Source of the DNA: Odontocerum albicorne
Taxonomy: Eukaryota; Arthropoda; Insecta; Trichoptera; Odontoceridae
NCBI GenBank assembly: GCA_949825065.1
Contig: OX463842.1
Location: 32,854,727-32,918,726 of the forward strand
Direction: 5' to 3'
Length of the DNA: 64,000 bases
Shown: in pieces, positions 35,201 to 46,074 of the stretch
Layout: every line of letters begins with the position of its first letter
How positions within the stretch are numbered: position 1 is the stretch's first letter
The notes under the pieces: generated by a model
Database searches by the model: none
The model's input: only the letters and a program-made list of their open reading frames with translations
Told to the model about the DNA's origin: nothing
Translations under genes and position numbers: made by a program

Positions 35201-38200
35201 CGTATTTTGACCCTAAATGAATAGTCGAGTGTATACACATTATAAATACACATGATTTATGATTTTGCTTTCAAATTATCGTTTCAAGTTTTTTTTTGAA
35301 AACGGTTCGATAAATTTTTGTTTAAAAAAATATGATATTACTATCATATGTAAGACTGAATCTAAACACGAAAAGTATACAAGAACATAATCGTTGTCTA
35401 TCTAATACAAAGAAAATCATAAATTGAAAACAATGTTACAGAGAACAATCACGATTTAATAGAAAGTAAAGTTAAAAACATCACAAAAGTTATATAAAAC
35501 AACGAAGCCAGAAACAATAGAGATACATAAAGTCATTAAAGCAAAAATAATAAATAATCTCGAGATAACATAGGAGGTAAAAACACGCGTCGCGGGGATT
35601 CGTGTAATCGATGAAATAACAAAATATTTTTTATCAAATATTCTGGGAAATTTACTTTTTAAAGTTTGAATATTTTGCATAACCTATTCTCGTTCAATAT
35701 TCTATAATGATAAAAAAAAATTAATTGGATATTTAAAAAATAATAAATACCAACATCCAATTCACCCTTACACTTATAATTTTAATCGAAATATTTCAAT
35801 TAGTCAGCACACACAAAAGCACTTCATCGACCAATTAACCCCAATTAATAAACAATGTGTATCCTAAACGACTTAAAACCATCAATTTGTAATTACTATC
35901 CGTATGATCGAGCATTGTGTGGACTTCAACGTGTCTAGGTAATTAATTCAGGGCTGGTGTATTTAAGCTTTGGTATAAATACTGATGTTCTCAAAATGCT
36001 ATATGGATGAGAATACGCACTAAGCCTAGCTTACCCTTTGACTATAATCATATCGTGAGCTTCACAACGATCGACTTATGGTAAAAAGCTGCAGGTTGGC
36101 AACATACTAATATGACTTGATATAATGTCAAAACAAATCTGTGCAAGCCCTGTCATCTAGTGAATATACAACGGTCAGCTCACGGTCGACCGTATGCCGG
36201 ATGATCGCGATCTAGTGGGATTTTTTTATTATGTTTTTTACTTAAAGGAGTTCCTAAAGAGAGAGAATAGAATTTCCTCCACTTGCATTAGATGCAGAAT
36301 GCAACTCTTTTGCAGAAAATCTGAAAAAATATTCTGGTGGTGGGTTATGTTAAGGTTGCGGGTCGCGTTGATGAGCACCCACCAGGTGGAGTGATCTCAT
36401 GCTGGGTTCTACTATCGATTCTAAACAAACAGGGCTGGATTTACACTTGAAGAAGACCTAGGTTAATTCATATTGGGGGCCCCAAAAATTATATCAAAAA
36501 GTATTTATTTATGATGCTTTGTGTTGGCAAAACCGTTTACGAATTCATGAAAATCAAATGATTTTAACATTTCAGACTCTATTAAGTTAAGAAAAAGAGA
36601 TCTTAATTGATATTAGCCAATGTTATTCCGTGAATAATTTTTAATTCGTGACAGTGTGGAAAAATACCTTTCTCCTTGATAATTAGTTATAGATGTTCTG
36701 AGAAAAAATCTCAAAGCGATTCTAACATTTGGAATGTACTTAAAATTGAGCTCCCATCTTCTAGAAGTTGATTTTTTAATTTGGCTTGAATTAATTTACA
36801 AAATTGAATAAACTTATTCACTTACAGGAAATTAGGTTCAAAAAAGCATTACATTTTTCCCGTATTCGATTATTTTTAATGAATTTTGATTAGGAAAATC
36901 ATGCTGGAAATTAATTCACAGTAAGCAAATCAATATCAACACGCTAAAAATGTTTACTAGTTTTATTAAACCTTTCTAAAATTATGTTCCGAATCACAAC
37001 TATTAAACGGGAATCGAATCCATTTATTTTATTAAATAGTACATTAGCTTCATGTTTAGTTAGTTGACTCTATTTGTTTTAACCCCTTATGTTATAACGT
37101 AACCGTAATGTTTTAGTTGCGTCAGATCTGGCGTACCATCTAGTTTTTTTATAGCAATTTAACAGAAAACCCCGATCCTGGCATTTTTCATTTTAGTTTG
37201 CTTCATCGATATGTTGATGCTGAAGTTTTACAAATTTTGAAAAAAAAAATGTAACCTATAAGATTCAGAGAATGAGCAGCACATTATAAATAAACAGCAA
37301 GTGGATTATTTTATTTTACACGCGCTTGAGGTCAAAATAAATACACAACGAATTAGCCGCATTATCATAACTTAAGCTGCGGCATGCGTCATCAAGTTTT
37401 TTCACGGATTTTTTAAATTTATTTTTTGGGTCCCGAAACCCTAGGATTTTGGGGGCTTTATGGTAGACCATAGCCCCTTAAGGCCTATGGTAAACCCGGT
37501 CCTGTAAATAAGGAGTTTTTAGGGTGTCTCAGGATCCCTCTCTATGAAGGAAACCCCATCTAAAAAAATATTAAGCTATATTTTCTTTAAATAATGTCTT
37601 CGCACACCAGCCGCTTCTGGGTGTTATACTTTTTTATGACATTTTCAACATTTCTTATAAATTTCTCAACATTTTGACCAATATATTTTAGACTTCTTGA
37701 CTAATGTTATTTTTGAGATGTTCTCGAATTCGTAGCTTAACATACTAACGTGCATTTTAATTTTCAAATAACACCACCAAAATAAGTATGGGATCGGTAA
37801 ATCGATTGTTTTTAGTGGATATCGTCAAAACCTGAAAAAATAAATAGAATAAAAGTTGTCTTCATTTCCAAATGTTCTCTTCGTGTGTACTTATTGATTC
37901 ATGATATTTTTTTCACTCATCTGCTACACAATTATTTAAAAAAATATGACACGACTTTTGAAAAAAATGCAAAATCTAATTCTTTCAATTGAGTGATGAC
38001 ATTTGCGCCATCTTGTACATATTGCTTGATATAAAACATGGTATGACCTTGAGATAAAGAATATTATTTATAACAATGAAAATTTTTATTAAGTTAAGGG
38101 ATTTTACTATTTGGGGATCATGTGATGGTGTGCATCGTTGGAAAGGCCTGAAAACCTGTCCTCTTTGTCTAGCTCCAATGGGGTATAGCGTGATGGTGTG

Positions 38201-41200
38201 TATGTATGTTATGTAATTTAAATATTGCGAATTTTTCACCGAATCAATGAAGCAATGGTAATTTATATTTTGTTTAAAGGCTAATATCAGAGAGAATGAA
38301 ATTTAATGTATTTTCCTTTTTCTATCGTTTGGTCACAGTCGCACATCCTACAGTCACTGCACATTCCTTGGAGTCTCACGATGCATCTCTTACAGTCTGC
38401 CTGGGAACGAATAAAGATTGCGCTTGAAGACAGCATACTCCCTTCTCTGCACTACTCAACACTTGAATATGGGAAGGAATTAGTAGTAAATTCAGAAAAC
38501 CTCTGTGTTAATATTAAGAAATTTTATTGATAACGACAACAAGAACAAAAGTAATACTCAACCAGCGCTATTTCGTAATAAAATATTGCTTCAAAAGCGA
38601 TTTATTATTTAAATTTATAAAAGGCAGCTCTTAAGTGCCCCTAAATAATCGCTCCAACCTTGGTATTCTTGAAGAAGTGACTGAAAAGCTTTTAATTTCT
38701 AGTCAGTAACATAACGTGTTTCATTCCTGATTTTTTTCCTTTTCTCCACCATCCCTTCCTTTTCCTTTTATTGATGATATGTCCCTTTATATAAAAAGAA
38801 ATATTCGAGTGATTGCCCGTCTTTGTGGGCATATACGAGTATATATACTCACGCATCTGTTCATAAATTTCGTGGGGATGAATAGTCATTTGAAGGTTTT
38901 TTTGCGACCATATAACTTGATTCATTTACTTTTATCTGGTTGGTTGCAAGAGATTGCCGCCTGGAAATAAGCCCGCCAGATTGTATTTGCAATAAAAGTG
39001 TTAAATAAAAAATAAAAATAAATAAACAATAAAAATTCAAGTGGAATGTTGTCAGACAATGAATAAATAATACGTCTACTATTCACCAAACATTTGGACA
39101 ATGGCCATACTGTTTGTGATGTTTTGGTAGATATCGAAATGATAACGATATAATAAGGATGATATGGAATCACAGTAAACCCAGGCTATCAAAACTTTAT
39201 ATGCATCACAACATGTATAACATTGCTGTAATTTTATAAATTTAAATATCTCGACGATTATAAATCATATAAAAAATTCTGTTATGAATCAAAATCTGTC
39301 CAAAATTGAGGAAAAAAATAATTACCTAAATTAATAAAATGATGTATAAAAATTAATTATCTTATTACATAAAAGTAACTGAAGGCCGCAGGCCTCGGGC
39401 AACATCTCAATTTCAGTTCTATCAAATGTGCCAATATCCGAAAAAAATTGGGGCGTTGAACTTAATCCTCTTTTGCTACTAATGCTCGCCAGTGATCATA
39501 TCAATTTTTTTCTTAGAATGACAAGGGTTATAAGACATCTTCGCACAAGGAGCACGGAGCCAAGGGGCAAGAGGGCCACGAGAAGCACGCCAAGCAATAT
39601 GACGAGCACGGGGGCAAGAAAAACAGTCATCATGAGTCGGGAGGACACCACGGGGGACATCAAGAGGCTGGGCATGGCAATTCAGGAGCCAAATTTGCAG
39701 AGAAAAAGGGCCATAAAAAGGGGCATAACACCAAAGGTGAGCTTATTACATTTTAAATTTAACTATATATTTTTTCACATTAAAAAACGATTGACAATTA
39801 ATTCGCAACATATTGTATAAAATACTACATCATGACGCGAAAAAACAATAGGGAAATCGCTACTTAATGTTAAAATAAATTATTTAAAAAAATGTATCGT
39901 TACTATTGTATTTATGTATAATACTATCGCAAATTGAAATAGTTTTATTACTCTTTCGTTATATGACGACCTGGCAAATTTATTGCCATAAAACAACCTC
40001 TTCCAAAAAATAAAAAAGAGGATTTGAATGGAAAATGGAATGGAACCTTTTTAACATATTATAATTGGGTACCAACTGGAATCGAACCTATAACCCTCAG
40101 ATCGAATACAAACATTTTACCTCCTAGGTCACAGAGGTCCCCCCACGTATATGATTTCAAGTAAAATAGAAGAAAAAGTCTTTAACGATTCAAAATGTTC
40201 ATAGTAATATATTTTTATTACATATGAATGATAATGAAAAAAAATGGTTTAAATAAAATGTCACAATACTCTAGTGCCTTAGATCCCAGAATAGGCTGCT
40301 TAATCAAGTTTTGGCTCAGTTTCGAAGCTCAATATTATAAACTTACATCTTGAAAACAGGAATCCATCAATATATCATTGTCTCATATTTTCAATCTAGC
40401 AAACCGAGATTAATAATTGAACGAAACATTACAAATTCAATTATCTATGGAATATTACCCGGTGCGCCCGGGGGGCGGAGAGCAGTGGGAAGGCCGAAAC
40501 TCCGATGGCTGGATGGAGTGGTGAGGGATGCAAACAACATCGGTATCCGGAACTGGCGTAACGCTGCACAGGACCGTCAGTCATGGGGGCAAGCTCTGCG
40601 GGAGGCCAAGACCCGACCTGGGTTGTAGAGCCATGGATGGATGGATGGATGGAATATTACAATAATAAAGGTCGCGTTTAGCAGATACTGGAAAATTTGT
40701 GAAATTTAGTAGCCTTATAATAATGAACAATAAATTACATTTTTTTCTGTAGTCATTTAATTTTGTATTTGTTATTCATTATAATATAATTTTTAAAATA
40801 TAAGCAAGCAATAATATGAATATATTAAAAAAAACTCTGTATGGAATTTCAATTCTTATCTTAGTCAAATATTATAATATGGAATATTTTTAGTCTTTAT
40901 AAAATACCTGAAAGGTTTTTTATTTCTTATTGTGAAACCTTATGTTACCGTGATACAATCATTGCGTGAAACCTTATGTTACCATGGTACAATCATTGCG
41001 TTAAAATAGTTCAAGCTATTATCTTCTTTAGTATATTTGAATTCAATTTAGTTTTTTCTGAAGATATCGAATCACTTTGATTGGAATTTCAAAACTGTAT
41101 TTTTTTTACAAAACTTTCTATTTATAAACACCCAAAATTTTGATTTTCGTAATTCCGATAAAACAATATTTCCGAATAGCTTTTTTCTGTTTATACAAAA

Positions 41201-41724
41201 TAAAACTATTCTGCTTTCATTTAATGTGAATAATTTTAAAGATTTGCTAATATAGGTGATTTATCAAATAAATGAATATTAATTAAAATTAAATAGTTAA
41301 CAATTTACTTGACAAAGTTTTGTTGTGAAATTTTCAAACCAACAAGAATAATAATTATATATTACTATTTGTTCTACGTTTCTTTCCAGGTTATCACAAT
41401 AAGTACCAAAAAGACGAATATCACAAGGACCACAAATTCTATGATGACTACCACAAGAGCGGGTCCCATGCTCGTTATGGAAACTTCCACGGGCAACATG
41501 CAGGCAAGGACGGAGGTCACCACAAGAAGGGCCACCACAATAGCGCCCATGACGAAAAGCACCATGGAAAGAAAGGACACCACGACAAAGGACGTGTGGA
41601 TGAAGACCACAAAGCCCATAAAAACGAAAAAGGTTTTGATAAACACCATGCACATCATTCTAACTATGGGGAAAAAGGAGGGCATCAAGGTGGCAAAAGC
41701 TATGGATACAAGTCAGGTCATTAA
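31383..41724 (+). CDS. Secreted His-rich DUF4779 protein, three exons
   Basis: Exons 31383-32255, 39517-39736 and 41390-41724 join in matching phases to give 475 residues. The N-terminus MSVTVKVLCRLTIFLVAFLG is a signal peptide, with probable cleavage near QGIA/K. Residues 25-190 are acidic, Tyr/Glu/Lys-rich and carry two dibasic convertase-like sites, RSRR (78-81) and RSKR (131-134). A His/Gly region follows (SGGHHTSGGHHTSGGHH). Exons 2 and 3 form the His/Lys/Gly/Asp-rich DUF4779-like part: KGHKKGHNTKGYHNKYQKDE, then YHKDHKFYDDYHKSGSH, ending YGYKSGH. DUF4779 is an insect family of unknown function. Metal binding or a cuticle/extracellular role is inference from composition. The first intron is 7.3 kb and hosts a hAT. 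Confidence 0.92.
33910..33990 (+). repeat. Common 'ttggttggaagagat' LINE/SINE tail
   Basis: 'ttggttggaagagattgcca', 'gacaataaaacgtcttgg' and 'ttgtactgtat' resemble 38939-39010, 46735-46826 and 62885-62985. This motif is known from the 3' ends of insect LINE families (established pattern; name not assigned here). Confidence 0.5.
34553..34634. repeat. 41-bp tandem duplication
   Basis: 'aaattgcaaataatgtatta' begins at 34553 and again, with three changes, at 34594. Both copies end 'cttaagtaacag'. Confidence 0.9.
35025..35150. repeat. Low-complexity tandem repeats
   Basis: Repeated 'aaaataaaaattgttaa' and 'ttaacctgtacaaaat' units, three to four irregular copies. Confidence 0.75.
36430..37504 (-). 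mobile_element. Decayed hAT element, ZMYM-like type
   Basis: Ends CAGGGCTGGATTTACACTTG and, reversed, CAGGACCGGGTTTACCATAG are hAT-like TIRs (shared CAGG...GG.TTTAC). Flanks taaacaaa and taaataag agree at six of eight positions. Subterminal blocks ('gggggccccaaaa', 'gattttgggggcttta') pair across the element. It sits in intron 1 of the DUF4779 gene, antisense. Confidence 0.72.
36510..36732 (-). pseudogene. hAT transposase C-terminal relic
   Basis: The minus strand reads PNVRIALRFFLRTSITNYQG, ERYFSTLSRIKNYSRNNIG, one stop, YQLRSLFLNLIESEMLKSFD and FHEFVNGFANTKH. GER.FS.L..IKNY.R is the dimerisation motif of the hAT group whose relatives were domesticated as ZMYM-type proteins. One in-frame TAA; no upstream catalytic region was recognised. 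Confidence 0.75.
37505..39516. other. DUF4779 intron 1, second part
   Basis: No gene supported. 38330-38530 has a 60-residue open frame preceded by a pyrimidine tract and AG, but no known motif. A LINE/SINE tail lies at 38931, and TACGAGTA at 38834. Confidence 0.35.
38931..39025 (+). repeat. LINE/SINE tail with A/T-rich end
   Basis: 'ctggttggttgcaagagatt', 'cgcctggaaataagcccgcc', then 'ttgtatttgc' and an 'aaataaaaaataaaaataaa' tail, as in other copies of this family. Confidence 0.5.
39517..39736 (+). CDS. DUF4779 gene exon 2
   Basis: Flanked by 'tttcttag' and 'gtgagc'. It encodes NDKGYKTSSHKEHGAKGQEG, then repeated H/K/G blocks (HHESGGHHGGHQEAGHG) ending KKGHKKGHNTK. Leaves one base for exon 3. 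Confidence 0.9.
40045..40145 (-). repeat. Possible tRNA-like SINE head (-)
   Basis: Reverse complement carries 'acctctgtgacctaggagg' and 'ggttataggttcgattccag', with the perfect B-box-like ggttcgattcc. The clearest of the six SINE-like heads of this style in the window. Confidence 0.5.
40455..40655 (+). pseudogene. LINE ORF2 extreme C-terminus with (ATGG)n tail
   Basis: An open frame reads GAPGGRRAVGRPKLRWLDGV, then VRDANNIGIRNWRNAAQDRQ and SWGQALREAKTRPGL, stop at 40626-40628. GRPK.RW.DGV..D and the '...AK...GL' end are hallmarks of RTE/CR1-like reverse transcriptases. The (ATGG)n tail at 40633-40652 is the 3' microsatellite end. GC-rich and undecayed, so probably a recent, heavily 5'-truncated insertion. 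Confidence 0.85.
40932..40999. repeat. 34-bp tandem duplication
   Basis: 'gtgaaaccttatgttaccgt' at 40932 and, with two changes, at 40966. Confidence 0.9.
41390..41724 (+). CDS. DUF4779 gene exon 3
   Basis: Flanked by 'tctttccag' on the left. It encodes GYHNKYQKDEYHKDHKFYDD, YHKSGSHARYGNFHGQHAGK, several HHKKGHH/HHGKKGHH blocks, and ends GGKSYGYKSGH, TAA. This exon holds the most family-like portion (YHN.Y.KDEY..DH.FYDDYH.SG). Confidence 0.93.
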
Positions 41725-41822
41725 ACTATCCCCCATGAAATGCCTATATTTCAGTGATATTTAATGGTAAACTTAATCCCTACTGCGCAATACTTTCCAT
41801 TGGTCAAAACCAATTTAAATTA

Positions 41823-41828
41823 AATAAA
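41823..41828 (+). terminator. Poly(A) signal of the DUF4779 gene
   Basis: AATAAA about 100 bases after the stop, followed by T-rich sequence. Confidence 0.55.
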
Positions 41829-42120
41829 TTATAATATGTTATTTGTCTTTTTAATAACACAAAAACCTTTAAATGGTGGTCAATAGCGAATTCACAATAT
41901 TGTTGAGATGTCGATCAATGTATCAAAATCATCCACAAGATCTTTTATCATGGATCTCTTAATATGTTATTGATCTCTTAATACTTTCATAGAACTTTTT
42001 GTAGATACTCGTACATATTTATTCAACTAACCAATTTAAATAAATACTACACTCTTTTATATAAACAGTAATTTATGTTATGTATGAATCTTGATTATTT
42101 TGAATCCACATTAACATTTT

Positions 42121-42320
<200 letters not shown>

Positions 42321-43164
42321 ATTTAATAATTTATTCCATTAAGCTTTTTGTTTGTTAAATAATACCTGTTAACTTTTATTTTAAAACTTATTCAATTTCG
42401 GATAAATTTTTTGATATTATTTCCTTGAGATTTCTGAGGTTTTTTAAACCTTCTAGTTCTAATCTATCATATACTCGTATATTAAACGAAGCTCTTTTTG
42501 ATCATATTATAATATCTACTTCTTCAGACATTCCAAGCAAACGTTAAAAAGTATCTAATGATTCAATATTTTGAAGATTTTATTTCAATAATTTGCCAGT
42601 ACTCGCACATTCAATAAAATGTAATTTTTTTAACATATTCTATGATTTTAAGATATACTCGTATATCACACATTCCTTTGCTAGAGTTTGAATTAATGAT
42701 ACTTTTCTATGGAACAAAATATAATATGTTAATATTTTGCAATTCAATACTTTAATATTTTTTATTGCAACAGTGATTATTTATGTATACACTATTTAAT
42801 ATTATGACATTTGTAATATGAAATCAATTATTTATTTTTTCCTCCATTATTTAACCTGTCAAATAAAATAGACATATCTTTGTTCTGTTTAGTTTGTTAC
42901 ATTTTATTTTATATTTTTGGTAATTTTAAGAAATATTTTTATTTATAATATAATAGAAACATTGTTGATAGATCTTTGTACTTTGTTAATGTTTGTACAA
43001 AATAAAGCATTTACAAATTTACTTATTGTGTTTTTTATTACAATCAACTTGATAATTGTGTTACTTATAGTGTAATTCATAGCGTAGTGTATAGTGGTAG
43101 GAAACAAAATAAGATAGGAAACAAAGTAATAAAACATATATATTAGAACCGAACAGTATCAAAA

Positions 43165-43420
43165 TAGGCTAAGTTGATAGTCCAAATCAGTATTATGGCG
43201 CCAACTTTGATATATAGTAGTGAAACGTGGATGTAGAAAAAGACTAATAGCAGCCGAATAAATTCTGTAACAATGCGTGCACTGAGAAAAATATACAATA
43301 TATATAAAAATATATAATAAAATATATGATACATGGGGTGACAATGTACGAAAGAATACGGAATGAAGTGATTAAGGGTAAATTAGAACTTTATAGGGTA
43401 TTCTACTCTAGTTTTCTTTT
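43165..43420 (+). pseudogene. LINE ORF2 relic (thumb region)
   Basis: Frame pieces IMAPTLIYSSETWM and VTMRALRKIYNIYK match the 'P.L.YGSE.W' and 'EMR.LR.I' blocks of LINE reverse transcriptases. Followed at 44035 by the matching C-terminal piece, so both may come from one element split by unrelated sequence. Confidence 0.55.
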
Positions 43421-43424
43421 CAGA

Positions 43425-44030
43425 CTAAAAAAAACTAAAAATATTTTTCCTATACATTTTTTACAGTTTGTTTATTGATGATTTGAGAATGAAAAAAAAA
43501 ATTTGAAAAAAAAAAATGAAAATTCAAGATGTTATCAACTGTTATATCATGTAAAAATAAGGGGTGAGCTGGTCGACATGATTGGAACCTTTTCGTAAAT
43601 CTGAAATAAAAATTATACAGTTTCTTTATAAGAAATAATGTTGTTATACGAGTAGTTGGTTCCAAAGAAAAAATCGTTAAATGACGACTGTCTGATATTT
43701 GTTTTACCCTTTTTTTCAAATTTTTTAATTAAAAAAAAATAGTTTTGAATATTCCAAGATAGGGACGATATAAACATTTATAAAAGTTTCATACCAAATT
43801 TGAAGGCAATCGGTTGGATAGAACTTGAGATTTTATGTCGACCAAGTCGAAAAAAGTAGTTTCGAGAAAAACGCGTTTAAAGTTTTGAGATTATTGTCTG
43901 AGTCATTCCGGTGCGCGTAATTGCTGCCTCATTTATGGTTATAACTTCGTAAATATTGAGAATTTTAAAATTTGAGAACGTATTCTTAGAGGTCTAAACT
44001 TAAAGAATATGCAAAATAATAATTTCTAGA
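43425..44030. other. Non-coding, old repeat-like
   Basis: Contains A- and T-runs and a TACGAGTA at 43647. 43800-43890 ('ggcaatcggttggatagaac') looks like a repeat but has no second copy here. Confidence 0.3.
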
Positions 44031-44034
44031 GTAT

Positions 44035-44390
44035 GTTAGAATACTCCCTTAAGGATGATGTGTTGAGTAAGATGAAGTAGAACACTCTTAAATGGTTTGG
44101 GCATTCGGTACGAATAAATTATGAAAGACTTTCAAAATAAATATAATGTGCAAATGTGAGCAGAAGGCGTGAAAAAGGAAGACCAACGAAGTATGGTTAG
44201 ATCAAGTGAACGATATCTTAAAAGAAGAAACGTAAAAAATCACAGAAATCGTAGGTATTGTATGAAAAGGTGTAGAAATGGCGAAAGGTGTGTGTCGAGA
44301 TAGGAAAATCTAGCGCCCTACCTTCTCGGCTTGCTCCGTCAAGGAGATGACGTAATGGTATGCATGTAACTTATAATATAGGCCTCAATT
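44035..44390 (+). pseudogene. LINE ORF2 C-terminal relic
   Basis: Pieces LKWFGHSVRINYERLSK, RRREKGRPTKYG and LGLLRQGDDVMVCM-like end codons follow the 'L.W.GH..R' and 'GRP...W' order of LINE C-termini. Several frameshifts. Confidence 0.65.
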
Positions 44391-45199
44391 TTGCTTAATA
44401 ATTAATGTGATTGATTGGGCAAGCTGTTTTCTTCACCATGGTACCTTGTAATTGTTCCATCTGATTTACATTTTACACGGAATATTGCACGGTTTTTAAA
44501 TAAAACTCAAATTGGAAAAAAAACATCCCTTTATATGTGTATCATTGAAAGCTTCGTATAATTTTAAATACTTTTTCGCCCGTATACAGGTGGCAAAGTG
44601 TTAATGTGGGAAGCGTGGACCCCTTTAGGAATTTTATTACATCAAAATGTGTAAGTGTACATATGAACAAAACGCACGTACACTACACCCCACTTAAAGT
44701 CGAATGTGTTACTATATGTTAACATAGAAGACGTAAAAAAAATTTCGTTCGTCTTTCTTTAGTAAGTTTTTAGCGGTTTTCATGCCAAATATGTTTCTCT
44801 AAACATATGCATATTTGGAGAAGTACACAATATTTCAGTAGCAGCAACCACTGTCCTATGTTTACACTCAACTTATTTTATTTTTCATAAATTGTTATTT
44901 TATTATTATTATACTTTCAGACGTGTAACAGGTTGGATATTAGGCTGTATACGTGTAAAAAGAATTCAATCCGGTAAATATATATTTGACTGACATGTAA
45001 TACGCATACCTTAATACTGAGTGTTCAAACAAATGAAGCTAACTAAATTTTATATCTTCAAGTAAAATTTAGTTTTAAAAAATCAATACAACTTCATTAA
45101 AAATCGTGATATACGAGTATTTCGTCTAATATTTCAAAGAACATTATGCATGAATTTCATATTTTAGCGTATAAAGGTACGTCTATTTCATATCAAGAT

Positions 45200-45600
45200 C
45201 TGCCAAAATTATGGTTAAAAACAACGTTTTATGCGAATGTTACTGTATGACAGAGAAAAGTGGATGTAGAAAATGAAGGAAAGAGCCAAATATACATGGA
45301 GTGGAAATATGTGCACTGAGAAGAATTTGTGACGGGTCGAAGTAAAGCTGAATAAGAAATATAATTGATTATATTATTAATGATGAATGTGAGCTAAAAT
45401 CTAAAGTGTTAAGTAGTGAAAAAAATAATAAGTTGAACTGGTGTTGGCATGTTGCACGGTTGGGTGAGGAACGTCTGACTAAGCAAATGTACACAGCAAA
45501 CATCAATGGAAGTTGTGGTAAAAAAGATGACTGAGAAGAGTATGGTATGCCCAAGAGATTAAAATTCTGAAAAAATGAAAGGTTAGAAGTAAGAGAAACT
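45200..45600 (+). pseudogene. LINE ORF2 relic
   Basis: A broken frame with 'tatggttaaaaacaacg', EKSQIYM, then LNWCWHVARLGEERLTKQMY and TANINGSCGKKDD. WCWHV.R...ERLTK.MY is the 'W.GH..R....L.K..Y' block; the GRP motif has decayed to GKK. Confidence 0.65.
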
Positions 45601-45829
45601 GAAATGTGTTATTTTATTTTATTCATTTCCATATATTAGTATCTTCTAACCAACCAGAAATATATTAAGAAGACCTTAAGTGAAAACAAGACTGTTGAAA
45701 CATCTCACTTGAATATACTCGTATTTTACTTCAATGTCTTCGCCTGGGGTAGGCACCTTATGAGATAACAATAATATTAATTATTTAAATAATGCGTTCA
45801 TTCTCGAATATTGTGGAACATACTCGGAA

Positions 45830-46070
45830 ATAAATGTCAATATCGGATGTTTAAGTAGAATTAAGAAAGAAATTCTAAGAATTGGGTTGTTAAATAGTTG
45901 TGTAACAAATAATTATATGAATAATGGTGTGCGAGAAAGAGGAAAACCGAAGAATAACTGGTTAGATATAGTTGAAGAAATTTTAACTAAGGGAAAGATA
46001 ATAAGCATGACAATCAGAAGATCATTATGAATATCCTAAAAGGAAGATGACGTGATTGCTATGTACATAT
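45830..46070 (+). pseudogene. LINE ORF2 C-terminal relic
   Basis: NNGVRERGKPKNNWLDIVEE ILTKGK (about 45918-45995) matches the 'R.RG.P...W.D.V...L' block. Same family style as 44035 and 59790. Confidence 0.6.
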
Positions 46071-46074
46071 GTAA

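Larger units (their letters stand above)
32256..36429. other. DUF4779 intron 1, first part
   Basis: No gene. It holds a LINE/SINE tail at 33910, short tandem duplications at 34553 and 35025, and TACTCGTA at 34716. Confidence 0.4.
39737..41389. other. DUF4779 intron 2
   Basis: Contains a SINE-like head at 40055 (-), a LINE 3' end at 40455 (+) and a 34-bp duplication at 40932; otherwise AT-rich with nothing recognised. Confidence 0.4.

Noticed and set aside
39428..39820. 130-residue frame over DUF4779 exon 2
   Set aside because: Wrong frame; the Arg/Thr-rich product is a shifted reading of the His/Lys-rich exon and ignores the splice sites.
41309..41764. 151-residue frame over DUF4779 exon 3
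   Set aside because: Shifted reading (Thr/Met/Lys-rich) of the true His-rich frame.
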